In this document: piece after piece, positions 8,124 to 15,681 of the stretch
Layout: every line of letters begins with the position of its first letter
Position numbering within the stretch: position 1 is the first letter of the stretch
NCBI GenBank assembly: GCA_020628175.1
Contig: JAHDFK010000016.1
Location: 1-29,839, forward strand
Reading direction: 5' to 3'
Origin: Wenyingzhuangia sp.
Lineage (GTDB): Bacteria > Bacteroidota > Bacteroidia > Flavobacteriales > Flavobacteriaceae
Length of the DNA: 29,839 nt
Translations under genes and position numbers: made by a program
The notes under the pieces: model-generated
What the model was told of the DNA's origin: nothing
The model's input: only the letters and a program-made list of their open reading frames with translations
Databases searched by the model: none

Positions 8124-9077
8124 TTAGAAAGAGTAAACAGCAGCTACTGTTAAAGCAACATCATCCTTTCCGTTAGCAGAAAGTTCTTCTTGATCATATC
8201 TTACTTCAACAATACCTTTTAAATTGTTAGTTATTGTTTTATTAGCTGTTAAAGTAGCAGCAAATAAACCAGTTCCATCAACAGATGTAGTGTCAATATA
8301 TTCTGGACGTAAACCTATAGATAAAGTTTCGTTAACTTGTCCTTGTAAGTACAATGCAGCTCCTCCATAAACACCTTCTTGGTAAGCAGCATTATATCCA
8401 ATGTAAAACTTTTCAGTTACGTCAAATCCACCTGTTACATCAATTAAAAACTCATCAGAAGTAGATCCATCAACAGATCCATAGATTAAGTTTAAAAATT
8501 GTCCTTTGAAACCTACTTGACCTCCTAATTGAATTTTACTAGAATTATTTGTTCCTGCTAATAATGTATGTGGGTTTGTAACCGCTAACATGAAAGACCA
8601 GTCTTCAGATGCAGCATAATCTACCTTAGCTCCTGTATGAGAAAAAGGTCCTGCATTAAATAAGTGAGAAACAGAATAGTTAAAGTTAGATGCTGGAGAA
8701 ATAACTTCGTAACCATAAAAAGTATTAAACTGTCCTAAAGTTAATGTTACTTTCTCACTAGCATTGTAGTAAGCATACAATTGGTTAATTGCTCCTGCAT
8801 CAGATCCATTAGCATACACATTTGCAGCATTTGCTCTCGGTCCAAATGCTAAATCAGCAACAGCACCAGCTTTACCAGCTTCGTAAGAGAACACAGTATT
8901 AGCCATTCCTAAACCAAATCCGTTAGCTCCAACATCAGATAATATACCCGTTGATGCTCCACCTTCTGAATTTAATGTTCCGTATGCATCTACCGATCCA
9001 GATACAGTTAATTTTCCGTCTTGTGCAAATGTTAACGTTCCAGCTAACATTAATGCAGATAAAATAATTTTTTTCAT
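8124..9077 (-). CDS. Outer-membrane porin, BBP2/OmpL-like beta-barrel
   Basis: 317 residues with a signal peptide MKKIILSALMLAGTLTFA followed by Q. The mature part alternates polar and hydrophobic residues as a beta-barrel does, contains the GQFNTFYGYEV and ASNFNYSVSHLFNAGPFSHTG segments typical of the putative beta-barrel porin-2 family, and ends in an aromatic residue (AAVYSF) as outer-membrane proteins do. It has the strongest promoter seen here (9116-9145) and is followed by the P-II, amtB and P-II genes on the same strand, so it probably admits a nitrogen compound across the outer membrane for AmtB. That role is inferred from position; the barrel fold is well supported. Confidence 0.85.
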   Translation of the reverse strand: MKKIILSALMLAGTLTFAQDGKLTVSGSVDAYGTLNSEGGASTGILSDVGANGFGLGMANTVFSYEAGKAGAVADLAFGPRANAANVYANGSDAGAINQLYAYYNASEKVTLTLGQFNTFYGYEVISPASNFNYSVSHLFNAGPFSHTGAKVDYAASEDWSFMLAVTNPHTLLAGTNNSSKIQLGGQVGFKGQFLNLIYGSVDGSTSDEFLIDVTGGFDVTEKFYIGYNAAYQEGVYGGAALYLQGQVNETLSIGLRPEYIDTTSVDGTGLFAATLTANKTITNNLKGIVEVRYDQEELSANGKDDVALTVAAVYSF

Positions 9078-9115
9078 GATAAAGTTTTTTTTATGTTTTT
9101 AAGTTTTATCGATAA

Positions 9116-9145
9116 CAAAGCTACGTATTTATACGTATTATGCAA
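9116..9145 (-). promoter_or_regulatory. Consensus promoter of the porin/P-II/amtB block with internal dyad
   Basis: On the minus strand TTG (9145-9143), exactly 19 bases, then TAGCTTTG (9123-9116), a perfect match to the Bacteroidota consensus. Inside the spacer two copies of the self-complementary hexamer TACGTA (9122-9127 and 9132-9137) lie 10 bp apart, on the same face of the helix, which is how an operator would look. The regulator is unknown. Confidence 0.8.
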
Positions 9146-9229
9146 GTAAAACTAAACTGATTTTTAGCAGATATAGCATTAACCCACTAAAAATCAACAC
9201 ATATGACAAAAAAAATATTTGTTTTTTTT

Positions 9230-9259
9230 TTGTTTTTATAACAATTGTATATACATTTG
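9230..9259 (+). promoter_or_regulatory. Consensus promoter of the MarR-YceI operon with palindrome
   Basis: TTG (9230-9232), 19 bases, then TACATTTG (9252-9259), a perfect TTG-N19-TAnnTTTG match 20 bases before the MarR start codon. The perfect 10-bp palindrome TGTATATACA (9246-9255) overlaps the -7 element and is a likely autoregulatory operator for the MarR protein. Another palindrome, ACAATTGT, adjoins it at 9241-9248. Confidence 0.82.
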
Positions 9260-9279
9260 TAGTATAAACAATTATAAAA

Positions 9280-9699
9280 ATGGTCAATTTAACTACAAAA
9301 GCTATAACTAAGTTAATGAGTTCTGGAAATTATATTGTAGAGCAATTGAATTTGTATTTTAAAAATCATGACCTAACAGTACAACAATACAATATATTAC
9401 GTATTCTAAGAGGTCAAAACGGATCGCCAATCAACTTGTTCGAATTGCAAGAACATATGATTCATAAAATGAGTAATACAACTCGTTTGGTAGAGAAACT
9501 TAGAAAAAAAAATTATTTAGAACGTAAGAGATCCATACAAAATCGACGAAAAGTAGAGATTATTATTACACCAAAAGGAAATCAGCTATTAGCAACTATC
9601 GATATGACTTTGGGAGAACGTGAAAAAGGACTCTTAACAAAACTAACCGATAAAGAACTAGAACAACTTATAAAAATTTTAACGAAAATAAATTCATAA
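9280..9699 (+). CDS. MarR family transcriptional regulator
   Basis: 139 residues, a small winged-helix regulator. The order is that of MarR proteins: a dimerisation helix with LTVQQYNILRIL, the helix-turn-helix around ELQEHMIHKMSNTTRLVEKL (roughly 58-78), the wing with RKKNYLERKRSIQNRRKVEIIIT, and a C-terminal helix (LTDKELEQLIKILTKI). It starts 20 bases after a consensus promoter whose -7 element lies in a palindrome, so autorepression is plausible. The yceI-like gene follows after 19 bases in the same direction and is presumably its target and operon partner. The inducing ligand cannot be read from the sequence. Confidence 0.93.
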   Translation: MVNLTTKAITKLMSSGNYIVEQLNLYFKNHDLTVQQYNILRILRGQNGSPINLFELQEHMIHKMSNTTRLVEKLRKKNYLERKRSIQNRRKVEIIITPKGNQLLATIDMTLGEREKGLLTKLTDKELEQLIKILTKINS

Positions 9700-9718
9700 C
9701 AATTAAATATAAATACAC

Positions 9719-10279
9719 ATGAAATTAACAACAATCAAATCAACAATTTTAGCTTTAACAGCTGTATTCACAATGTCTTTTACAGCACAAGCAGGTAAAA
9801 AACCCATCAAACCAAGTAAAAGTTCTATACACTGGGTAGGTAAAAAAGTAACAGGAAAACACGAAGGAACTATCAAGTTTAAATCTGGAGAAGTAAAAAT
9901 AAAAAAAGATAAACTAGCCGGAGGATCTTTTATTGTTGACATGAATTCTATTAATGTTACAGACTTACAAGGAGAATACAAAGGAAAATTAGAAGGACAC
10001 CTTAAAGCTGATGACTTTTTTGGAGTGACAACGTACCCAGAAGCTAAATTTACAATTACAAGTGTTGAAGGAAATCTTGTAAAAGGTGATTTAACAATTA
10101 AAGATCATACAGAAAAAGAAGCTTTTGTATTAACTACTAAAGGAAATACGATTTCTGGAGATGTTGTTATTGATAGAACTAAATTTGGAATTAAGTATGG
10201 TTCTAAATCATTTTTTGATGGATTAAAAGATAAAGCCATTAACGATGAGTTTTCTTTAACAATACATATTGAATTTTAA
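9719..10279 (+). CDS. YceI family periplasmic protein
   Basis: 186 residues. A signal peptide (1-25, ending AQA before GKKP) is followed by a YceI lipocalin-like beta-barrel: SSIHWVGKKVTGKHEG, FIVDMNSINVTDL, HLKADDFFGVTTYPEAKFTI, GDLTIKDHTEKEAF and the closing FSLTIHIEF. Family members carry polyisoprenoid-type lipids in the periplasm. It is cotranscribed with the MarR-type regulator 19 bases upstream, suggesting it answers to a small hydrophobic or stress-related ligand; that is inference. A strong terminator follows. Confidence 0.93.
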   Translation: MKLTTIKSTILALTAVFTMSFTAQAGKKPIKPSKSSIHWVGKKVTGKHEGTIKFKSGEVKIKKDKLAGGSFIVDMNSINVTDLQGEYKGKLEGHLKADDFFGVTTYPEAKFTITSVEGNLVKGDLTIKDHTEKEAFVLTTKGNTISGDVVIDRTKFGIKYGSKSFFDGLKDKAINDEFSLTIHIEF

Positions 10280-10303
10280 TCCTACCATTTTTAACTTTAT
10301 TTT

Positions 10304-10340
10304 AAGACGAGCGAAACTTATTGTTTCGCTCGTCTTTTTA
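10304..10340 (+). terminator. Intrinsic terminator after yceI-like gene
   Basis: A 14-bp perfect stem AAGACGAGCGAAAC (10304-10317) / GTTTCGCTCGTCTT (10323-10336) with loop TTATT and a following TTTTT run, closing the MarR-YceI operon. Confidence 0.95.
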
Positions 10341-10360
10341 TTTATCGGTATTATATGTTA

Positions 10361-10380
10361 TTTCTATATGCAGATAGAAA
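10361..10380. promoter_or_regulatory. 20-bp dyad upstream of the E2 gene
   Basis: TTTCTAT (10361-10367), six bases, ATAGAAA (10374-10380): a perfect 7-bp inverted repeat 40 bases upstream of the E2 start codon and just after the previous terminator. Its length and placement fit an operator for a dimeric regulator. No regulator is encoded next to it other than the MarR-type protein upstream. Confidence 0.45.
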
Positions 10381-10420
10381 CTATATTTCTTAAATTCGCA
10401 TCACAAATACAGTATATAGT

Positions 10421-11779
10421 ATGTCTAAGTTTGAATTAAGATTACCCAAAATGGGAGAAAGTGTAGCTGAAGCTACCATTACCTCATGGTTAAAAGAAGT
10501 TGGAGATGTAATAGAGTTAGATGAATCTATTGTTGAAATAGCGACAGATAAGGTTGATTCTGATGTTCCTTCTGATGTATCGGGTGTATTGTCTGAAAAG
10601 TTATTTCAAGAAGGTGATATTGTACAAGTTGGAGAAGTATTGGCTATTATAGAAACGGATGCTAATACTGTTTCTCAAACTAATACCACACAAACCATTG
10701 TAGATGATACTTCAGATATAGACACAGATGCTATTTCTCAGGTAGAAGCAGAAATAGATACAATTATTAGTAATGTATCTGCCAACAAAACACAAAAATC
10801 TAATATTGTCAATACCGAAGATAAATTTTATTCTCCCTTAGTAAAAAAAATAGCTGCTACCGAAGGAATTTCTCAGAATGAACTTGATGCTATTATAGGA
10901 TCTGGATTAGAAGGTAGGGTAACCAAGGAGGATATTTTAACGTATGTAAAAAATAGAAGTACTCCAAATACCAAACAACAAACTACATCTATTGCAACTT
11001 CTAATGAGCTTGTTAAAAAAATAGAGCCAATAGAAAAAAAGACTCCTGTAAATTTAGAAATTAACAACGGAGATGAATTAATTACTTTATCCAGAATGGG
11101 TAAATTAATTTCAAATCATATGGTGCATTCTAAACACAAATCTGCCCATGTACAGTCTTTCATAGAAGTAGATGTTACCAATATTGTAAACTGGAGAAAC
11201 AAAGTAAAAGATACTTTTTTACAACGTGAAGGAGAAAAACTAACCTTTACTCCTATTTTTATGATGGCTATTGCACAGGCTATAAAAAAATATCCGTTGG
11301 TAAATATAACTTATGATGGTGACGAAAAAGTAGTCTTAAAAAAAGCAATTAACTTAGGGATGGCTTCTGCTTTACCCGATGGAAATTTAATTGTACCCGT
11401 AATTAAACATGCAGGCACACTTAATTTAATAGGCATGACCAAATCTGTAAACGATTTGGCTAATAGATCTAAATCTAATCAACTAACTCCTGATGATGTG
11501 AAAGGAGGCACCTATACTGTTACTAATATTGGTGGATTTGGTTCTATTTTTGGAACTCCAATTATAAACCAACCCGAGTGTGCTATTTTAGCTTTAGGAG
11601 CAATTAGAAAAACGCCTTCTGTTATTGAAACTCCTGATGGTGACTTTATTGGAATTCGACAAAAAATGTATTTGTCACATTCTTACGACCATCGAGTTAT
11701 TAATGGTGCTTTAGGAGGTATGTTTATTAAAGAAGTGAAAGATATTTTAGAAGCTTGGGATGTAAATACAGAAATTTAA
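10421..11779 (+). CDS. 2-oxo acid dehydrogenase E2 acyltransferase
   Basis: 452 residues, the dihydrolipoamide acyltransferase core of a 2-oxo acid dehydrogenase complex. One lipoyl domain (about 1-80) has the lipoylated lysine K44 in EIATDKVDSDVPS. An acidic Thr/Asp/Ser-rich linker follows, then the peripheral-subunit-binding domain (about 136-178, SPLVKKIAATEGISQNEL...GRVTKEDIL), and the catalytic trimer domain from about 220. The active-site motif reads SYDHRVINGALGG: His424 is present, but the Asp of the usual HRVxDG is Asn428. I believe this variant recurs in Bacteroidota, so it may be a clade feature. No E1 or E3 gene is adjacent, so the partner subunits are encoded elsewhere. Lipoyl-domain sequence suggests a branched-chain or pyruvate complex; I cannot decide which. 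Confidence 0.93.
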   Translation: MSKFELRLPKMGESVAEATITSWLKEVGDVIELDESIVEIATDKVDSDVPSDVSGVLSEKLFQEGDIVQVGEVLAIIETDANTVSQTNTTQTIVDDTSDIDTDAISQVEAEIDTIISNVSANKTQKSNIVNTEDKFYSPLVKKIAATEGISQNELDAIIGSGLEGRVTKEDILTYVKNRSTPNTKQQTTSIATSNELVKKIEPIEKKTPVNLEINNGDELITLSRMGKLISNHMVHSKHKSAHVQSFIEVDVTNIVNWRNKVKDTFLQREGEKLTFTPIFMMAIAQAIKKYPLVNITYDGDEKVVLKKAINLGMASALPDGNLIVPVIKHAGTLNLIGMTKSVNDLANRSKSNQLTPDDVKGGTYTVTNIGGFGSIFGTPIINQPECAILALGAIRKTPSVIETPDGDFIGIRQKMYLSHSYDHRVINGALGGMFIKEVKDILEAWDVNTEI

Positions 11780-11790
11780 TTCCCAAACTA

Positions 11791-11823
11791 AAAAAGATAC
11801 TTGCACAAAATAAGTATCTTTTT
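11791..11823. terminator. Bidirectional terminator between E2 and agmatinase genes
   Basis: A 12-bp stem AAAAAGATACTT (11791-11802) / AAGTATCTTTTT (11812-11823) with A- and T-runs on either side, lying between two convergent stops. Confidence 0.92.
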
Positions 11824-11842
11824 TTGTTTTTCATTTTTTGTA

Positions 11843-12877
11843 TCAAATTAAATGTTGAGACCTTCCCATCCAATTTACTAAATAATATAGTATTCTAGCA
11901 CCAACATTTCCATCCCATTCGTTATTTCCGGCAACCTCACACAAATCAAAGCCTATAATTCTTCTACCACTTTTTACAACTTGCTTAATTAAATAATAGG
12001 CTTCTGTATATTCTAAGCCTCCTGGAACAGGTGTACCTGTGTTTGGGCATAAATGCGGACTCAATCCATCAATATCAAAAGAAACATAAACTTCTTGAGG
12101 CAAACAGGCTATAATTTCTAAACATTGTTCGTGCCAATTTTTGCCCAAATAAGCATTTGATTTTAAATCGACGTCGTAAAACACAGATACATTGTTTTCT
12201 TTAGCAAAAGTTACTTCTTCATCACAATAATCTCTAATTCCAACCTGAACCAATTTAGACGTTAGTTTTTTTTGTAAAACATTATAAAAAATAGATGCAT
12301 GCGAATATGTAAAATCTTCGTACGATTTTCTTAAATCCATATGCGCATCTATTTGTAAAATTCCCATAGTAGGGTGTTTTTCATGAAGTGCCTCAATTAA
12401 TCCTAAAGGAGTACTATGCTCTCCGCCAACTATAATAGGTAATTTTCCTTTGTTAATTAATAATCTGGAAGTATTGTAAACTTGTTTATAAAGTAAATAA
12501 CACCCCTGATTGATTTCTTTTAAAATAAATTGCATGGCAATATTTTGCTTCAAATCTCCTCCAGATTCTAGAAAATGAATATACTGTTTTGCCTTTTCTC
12601 TAAGAGATTTATTACTTGTTTTCCATTCTAACAACGGAGGTTTTATGCAAAAACCTAATTTCCATGCGTCAGGAATTTCTTCTTGAAACAAATCTAATTG
12701 AACAGATGCTTTTAAAATATTTTCTGAGGCATTTGCTGTACCATCAATATAAGAAACCGTTACATCCCATGGTACCGAAATACCTACTACCTTAGCTGTT
12801 TCTTCTGTAAATGGCAAACCTATAAAATTACCATTACACAAACCTACACCACTGGAATTAAAATCATTAACACTCAT
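11843..12877 (-). CDS. Agmatinase-family ureohydrolase
   Basis: 344 residues from ATG 12877 (MSVNDFNSSGVGL). The open frame extends 13 codons further to 12916, but those encode only Lys/Arg and look non-coding. Binuclear manganese ligands of the arginase/agmatinase fold are all visible: H154 (GGEHS), D177/H179/D181 (DAHMD), D268 and D270 (SFDIDGLSPH). It is followed by the family's TGTPVPGG and DLCEV segments. Neighbouring polyamine genes, above all an arginine decarboxylase, argue that the substrate is agmatine, giving putrescine and urea, rather than arginine or formimidoylglutamate. It is divergent from the carboxyspermidine dehydrogenase gene, with only 94 bases between start codons. Confidence 0.88.
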   Translation of the reverse strand: MSVNDFNSSGVGLCNGNFIGLPFTEETAKVVGISVPWDVTVSYIDGTANASENILKASVQLDLFQEEIPDAWKLGFCIKPPLLEWKTSNKSLREKAKQYIHFLESGGDLKQNIAMQFILKEINQGCYLLYKQVYNTSRLLINKGKLPIIVGGEHSTPLGLIEALHEKHPTMGILQIDAHMDLRKSYEDFTYSHASIFYNVLQKKLTSKLVQVGIRDYCDEEVTFAKENNVSVFYDVDLKSNAYLGKNWHEQCLEIIACLPQEVYVSFDIDGLSPHLCPNTGTPVPGGLEYTEAYYLIKQVVKSGRRIIGFDLCEVAGNNEWDGNVGARILYYLVNWMGRSQHLI

Positions 12878-12930
12878 TTTCCTTGTTTTTTTTATTCTTT
12901 TTTTTTTACTTTTCAAATCAAAAAAAAAAT

Positions 12931-12952
12931 TAGATTTGCCTTCGCAAAATTA
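12931..12952. promoter_or_regulatory. Two facing -7 elements between agmatinase and dehydrogenase genes
   Basis: TAGATTTG (12931-12938, plus strand) and TAATTTTG (12952-12945, minus strand) both match TAnnTTTG and point at each other, separated by six bases. TTTGC-CTTC-GCAAA makes the centre a dyad. No TTG lies at the right distance on either side, so the -33 contacts are weak or absent. Placement 34 bases before the plus-strand start supports use. Confidence 0.5.
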
Positions 12953-12971
12953 TATATAAATTTTTAAAATA

Positions 12972-14171
12972 ATGTCTAAAGTATTAATCATTGGTGCTGG
13001 AGGTGTTGGTAGCGTTGTTGCACAAAAGTGTGCTGCCATTCCCGAAGTTTTTTCTGAAATTATGCTGGCAAGTAGAACAAAAGCTAAATGTGATGCTATT
13101 GCCAAATTAATTAAACACAGAACTATTAAAACGGCTCAAGTAGATGCAGATAATGTATCAGAGTTAGTTGCTTTGTTTACTAGTTTTCAACCCGAACTAG
13201 TTATTAATGTTGCCTTACCTTATCAAGATTTAACAATTATGGATGCTTGTTTAGAAACAGGTGTTAGTTATTTAGATACGGCAAACTACGAACCCAAAGA
13301 TGAAGCTAAATTTGAATATAGCTGGCAATGGGCTTACCAAGAAAAGTTTAAAGAAAAAGGATTAACAGCAATTTTAGGTTGTGGTTTTGACCCTGGAGTT
13401 ACAAGTATTTACACCGCGCATGCTGCAAAACATCATTTTGATGAAATTCATTATTTAGATATTGTAGACTGTAATGCTGGAGATCATGGAAAAGCCTTTG
13501 CCACAAATTTTAATCCTGAAATTAATATTCGTGAAGTAACACAAAAAGGACGCTATTGGGAAAACGGAAAATGGATTGAAACGGAACCTCATGAAATTAA
13601 AAAAGCTTTACATTACCCAAATATTGGAGCTCGAAATTCATATGTTATTTATCACGAAGAATTAGAGTCTTTAGTTAAAAACTTCCCAACCTTAAAACGT
13701 GCTCGTTTTTGGATGACTTTTGGTGATGAGTATTTAACACATTTACGTGTAATTCAAAATATTGGAATGGCAAGTATTGAACCTATTGTATACAAGGGAA
13801 TAGAAATTGTACCTCTTCAATTTTTAAAAGAAACATTGCCTAAACCAGAAGAACTAGCGAATAATTATACTGGAGAAACCTCTATTGGATGTAGAATTAA
13901 AGGAATAAAAGGTGGTAAAGAAAAAACATATTATATATGGAACAATTGCAAACATCAAGACGCATTTGATGAAGTAAACTCTCAAGGTGTATCTTACACA
14001 ACTGGAGTACCTGCAATGCTAGGAGCCTTACTTTTTTTAACCAATAAATGGAAAAAACCTGGAGTTTTTAATGTAGAAGAATTTAATCCTGATCCGTTTA
14101 TGGAGTTGATTGGAAAATATGGATTACCATGGCAAGAAGAAATTAATGGAGACTTAGAAGTAGATTATTAA
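12972..14171 (+). CDS. Carboxy(nor)spermidine dehydrogenase, saccharopine dehydrogenase family
   Basis: 399 residues. The N-terminus is a Rossmann fold with VLIIGAGGVGSVVAQKCA (residues 4-21), followed by LASRTKAKCDAIA, AQVDADN and VINVALPYQDLTIMDACLETGVSYLDTANYE, the pattern of saccharopine dehydrogenase-like enzymes. GCGFDPGVTS and the LGALLFLTNKWKKPGVFNVEEFNPDPF tail match the carboxynorspermidine synthase branch. The adjacent decarboxylase of the same pathway makes the assignment firm: it would condense putrescine (or diaminopropane) with aspartate semialdehyde, using NADPH, to carboxyspermidine. A hairpin followed by TTTT lies between this gene and the decarboxylase. Confidence 0.9.
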   Translation: MSKVLIIGAGGVGSVVAQKCAAIPEVFSEIMLASRTKAKCDAIAKLIKHRTIKTAQVDADNVSELVALFTSFQPELVINVALPYQDLTIMDACLETGVSYLDTANYEPKDEAKFEYSWQWAYQEKFKEKGLTAILGCGFDPGVTSIYTAHAAKHHFDEIHYLDIVDCNAGDHGKAFATNFNPEINIREVTQKGRYWENGKWIETEPHEIKKALHYPNIGARNSYVIYHEELESLVKNFPTLKRARFWMTFGDEYLTHLRVIQNIGMASIEPIVYKGIEIVPLQFLKETLPKPEELANNYTGETSIGCRIKGIKGGKEKTYYIWNNCKHQDAFDEVNSQGVSYTTGVPAMLGALLFLTNKWKKPGVFNVEEFNPDPFMELIGKYGLPWQEEINGDLEVDY

Positions 14172-14193
14172 TATTTATTAGCTCTAATACATC

Positions 14194-14228
14194 GGTAGTA
14201 GGAACCTTAAAGCCTCCTACTACCTTTT
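14194..14228 (+). terminator. Terminator-like hairpin just before nspC
   Basis: A 9-bp stem GGTAGTAGG (14194-14202) / CCTACTACC (14216-14224), loop 13 bases, followed by TTTT. It ends 10 bases before the nspC ATG, inside an apparent two-gene operon, so it is either a partial terminator or an attenuator controlling the decarboxylase. Confidence 0.65.
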
Positions 14229-14238
14229 AAACTAAACT

Positions 14239-15378
14239 ATGGACTATACAAAACTACCTTCTAGCGCTTTCGTTATAGAGGAACAATTACTCCGAGAAAA
14301 CTTATCACTCATAAAAGAAATACAAGACAAAGCTGGGGTAAAAATTATTTTAGCTTTTAAGGGCTTTGCTATGTGGAGTTCTTTTGGTATGGTTCGCGAA
14401 TATATTACGGGTGCAACTGCTAGTTCTTTATACGAAGCCCAATTGTGTTTTGAAGAAATGAAAACAAAAGCACATGTGTATGCCCCTGCTTATATTCCAG
14501 AAGAATTTCATGAATTAATGACCTATAGTTCGCATATTGTGTTTAACTCAATTGCTCAATTTAAAAAGTACTACGAGCAAACACTAACTGCTAATCATAA
14601 AATATCTTGTGGACTAAGAATCAATCCAGAACAAAGTGATGTTACTGTAGACTTATACAATCCTAGTTCACCAAACTCTCGATTAGGAATTCTTAAGAAT
14701 CAAATGCCTGAAAAACTTCCTAAAGGTATCGAAGGATTGCATTTTCATGTTTTATGCGAGTCCGATTCTTTTAGCCTAGAAAAAACATTACAAGCTTTAG
14801 AAGATAAATTCGAAAAATATCTACATCAAATTAAGTGGATTAATATGGGAGGTGGTCATTTAATGACTCGTAAAGGATACGACACAAATCATTTAATTCA
14901 GCTTTTAAAAAACTTTAAAGAAAAATACCAACTTGATATTATTTTAGAACCCGGTAGTGCTTTTGCTTGGGAAACTGGTGTATTAGCTGCAACAGTGTTA
15001 GATATTGTGCAGAGTAATGATGTACAAACTGCCCTACTAAATGTCTCTTTTACGGCACATATGCCAGATACCTTAGAAATGCCTTATAGGCCTAAAATTA
15101 TTGGAGCAGAGTCTATCCCAAATAATAACAGTAAATTTCTATATCGTTTGGGTGGTAATAGTTGTTTGGCAGGTGATTTTTTAGAAGCTTATGCCTTTGA
15201 TAAAGAATTACAAATTGGAGATCGTATTATTTTTAAAGACATGATTCATTATACAATGGTGAAAACTACCTTTTTTAACGGAATTAAACATCCTGATATA
15301 TGTATCTGGACGAAAGACAATCAATTACAAACCATTCGAAAATTTAACTATCAAGATTATAAAACTAGACTTTCCTAG
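14239..15378 (+). CDS. nspC: Carboxy(nor)spermidine decarboxylase
   Basis: 379 residues, a PLP-dependent fold-III (alanine racemase/ornithine decarboxylase type) enzyme. The PLP lysine is K41 in IILAFKGFAMW; GLHFHVLCESDSF and the phosphate-binding WINMGGGHLMTRKGY are characteristic of carboxynorspermidine decarboxylase. The C-terminal region has the active-site Cys-containing GGNSCLAGDF and GDRIIFKDMIHYTMVK. It would remove CO2 from carboxyspermidine to yield spermidine. It lies 67 bases downstream of the dehydrogenase gene. Whether the real product is spermidine, norspermidine or homospermidine cannot be told from sequence; with agmatinase providing putrescine, spermidine is expected. Confidence 0.92.
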   Translation: MDYTKLPSSAFVIEEQLLRENLSLIKEIQDKAGVKIILAFKGFAMWSSFGMVREYITGATASSLYEAQLCFEEMKTKAHVYAPAYIPEEFHELMTYSSHIVFNSIAQFKKYYEQTLTANHKISCGLRINPEQSDVTVDLYNPSSPNSRLGILKNQMPEKLPKGIEGLHFHVLCESDSFSLEKTLQALEDKFEKYLHQIKWINMGGGHLMTRKGYDTNHLIQLLKNFKEKYQLDIILEPGSAFAWETGVLAATVLDIVQSNDVQTALLNVSFTAHMPDTLEMPYRPKIIGAESIPNNNSKFLYRLGGNSCLAGDFLEAYAFDKELQIGDRIIFKDMIHYTMVKTTFFNGIKHPDICIWTKDNQLQTIRKFNYQDYKTRLS

Positions 15379-15681
15379 TTGCTATTTATCAAAAATTAAA
15401 ATACATTTACTCTCATAGAGTTCTTAAATAATGTTTTCGTTTCTATTTTTCGGTTGTGCAAGTACGAAGAAAATTAACTTGCATAATATAACTAAGAGTT
15501 ATAACGAAATTCGACTGTTTTCTTCAACTTTACTTTTGATTTTACTCTCTTCTGTAGCTCAATTAAAGCTAAGGTCGCTGTATTTAGTTATCCGAATATA
15601 GTATTGTTTTTTATATACCAATTTTTTAGTGCAGTTTACTTTGTAAGTAAACTGTGATTTACAATTCTCTATATAAAAAAC
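15379..15681. other. 303-base gap without a gene, with two inverted repeats
   Basis: No plausible coding sequence on either strand. It holds a 7-bp inverted repeat TGCAAGT (15457-15463) / ACTTGCA (15477-15483), a TACTTTTG (15531-15538) that matches the -7 consensus but lacks a spaced TTG, and a 10-bp hairpin at 15632-15654. It is the likely promoter and leader region of the arginine decarboxylase gene. Confidence 0.6.
15632..15654 (+). promoter_or_regulatory. 10-bp hairpin in the arginine decarboxylase leader
   Basis: CAGTTTACTT (15632-15641), loop TGT, AAGTAAACTG (15645-15654): a perfect inverted repeat ending 27 bases before the start codon. No U-run follows (TGATTTAC), so it is not a simple terminator; it may be an operator or an mRNA leader structure. 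Confidence 0.6.

Noticed and set aside
15379..15681. Possible riboswitch or small RNA gene in the long gap
   Set aside because: Only short inverted repeats are visible; no known riboswitch core or RNA class could be recognised, so I record it only as a leader region.
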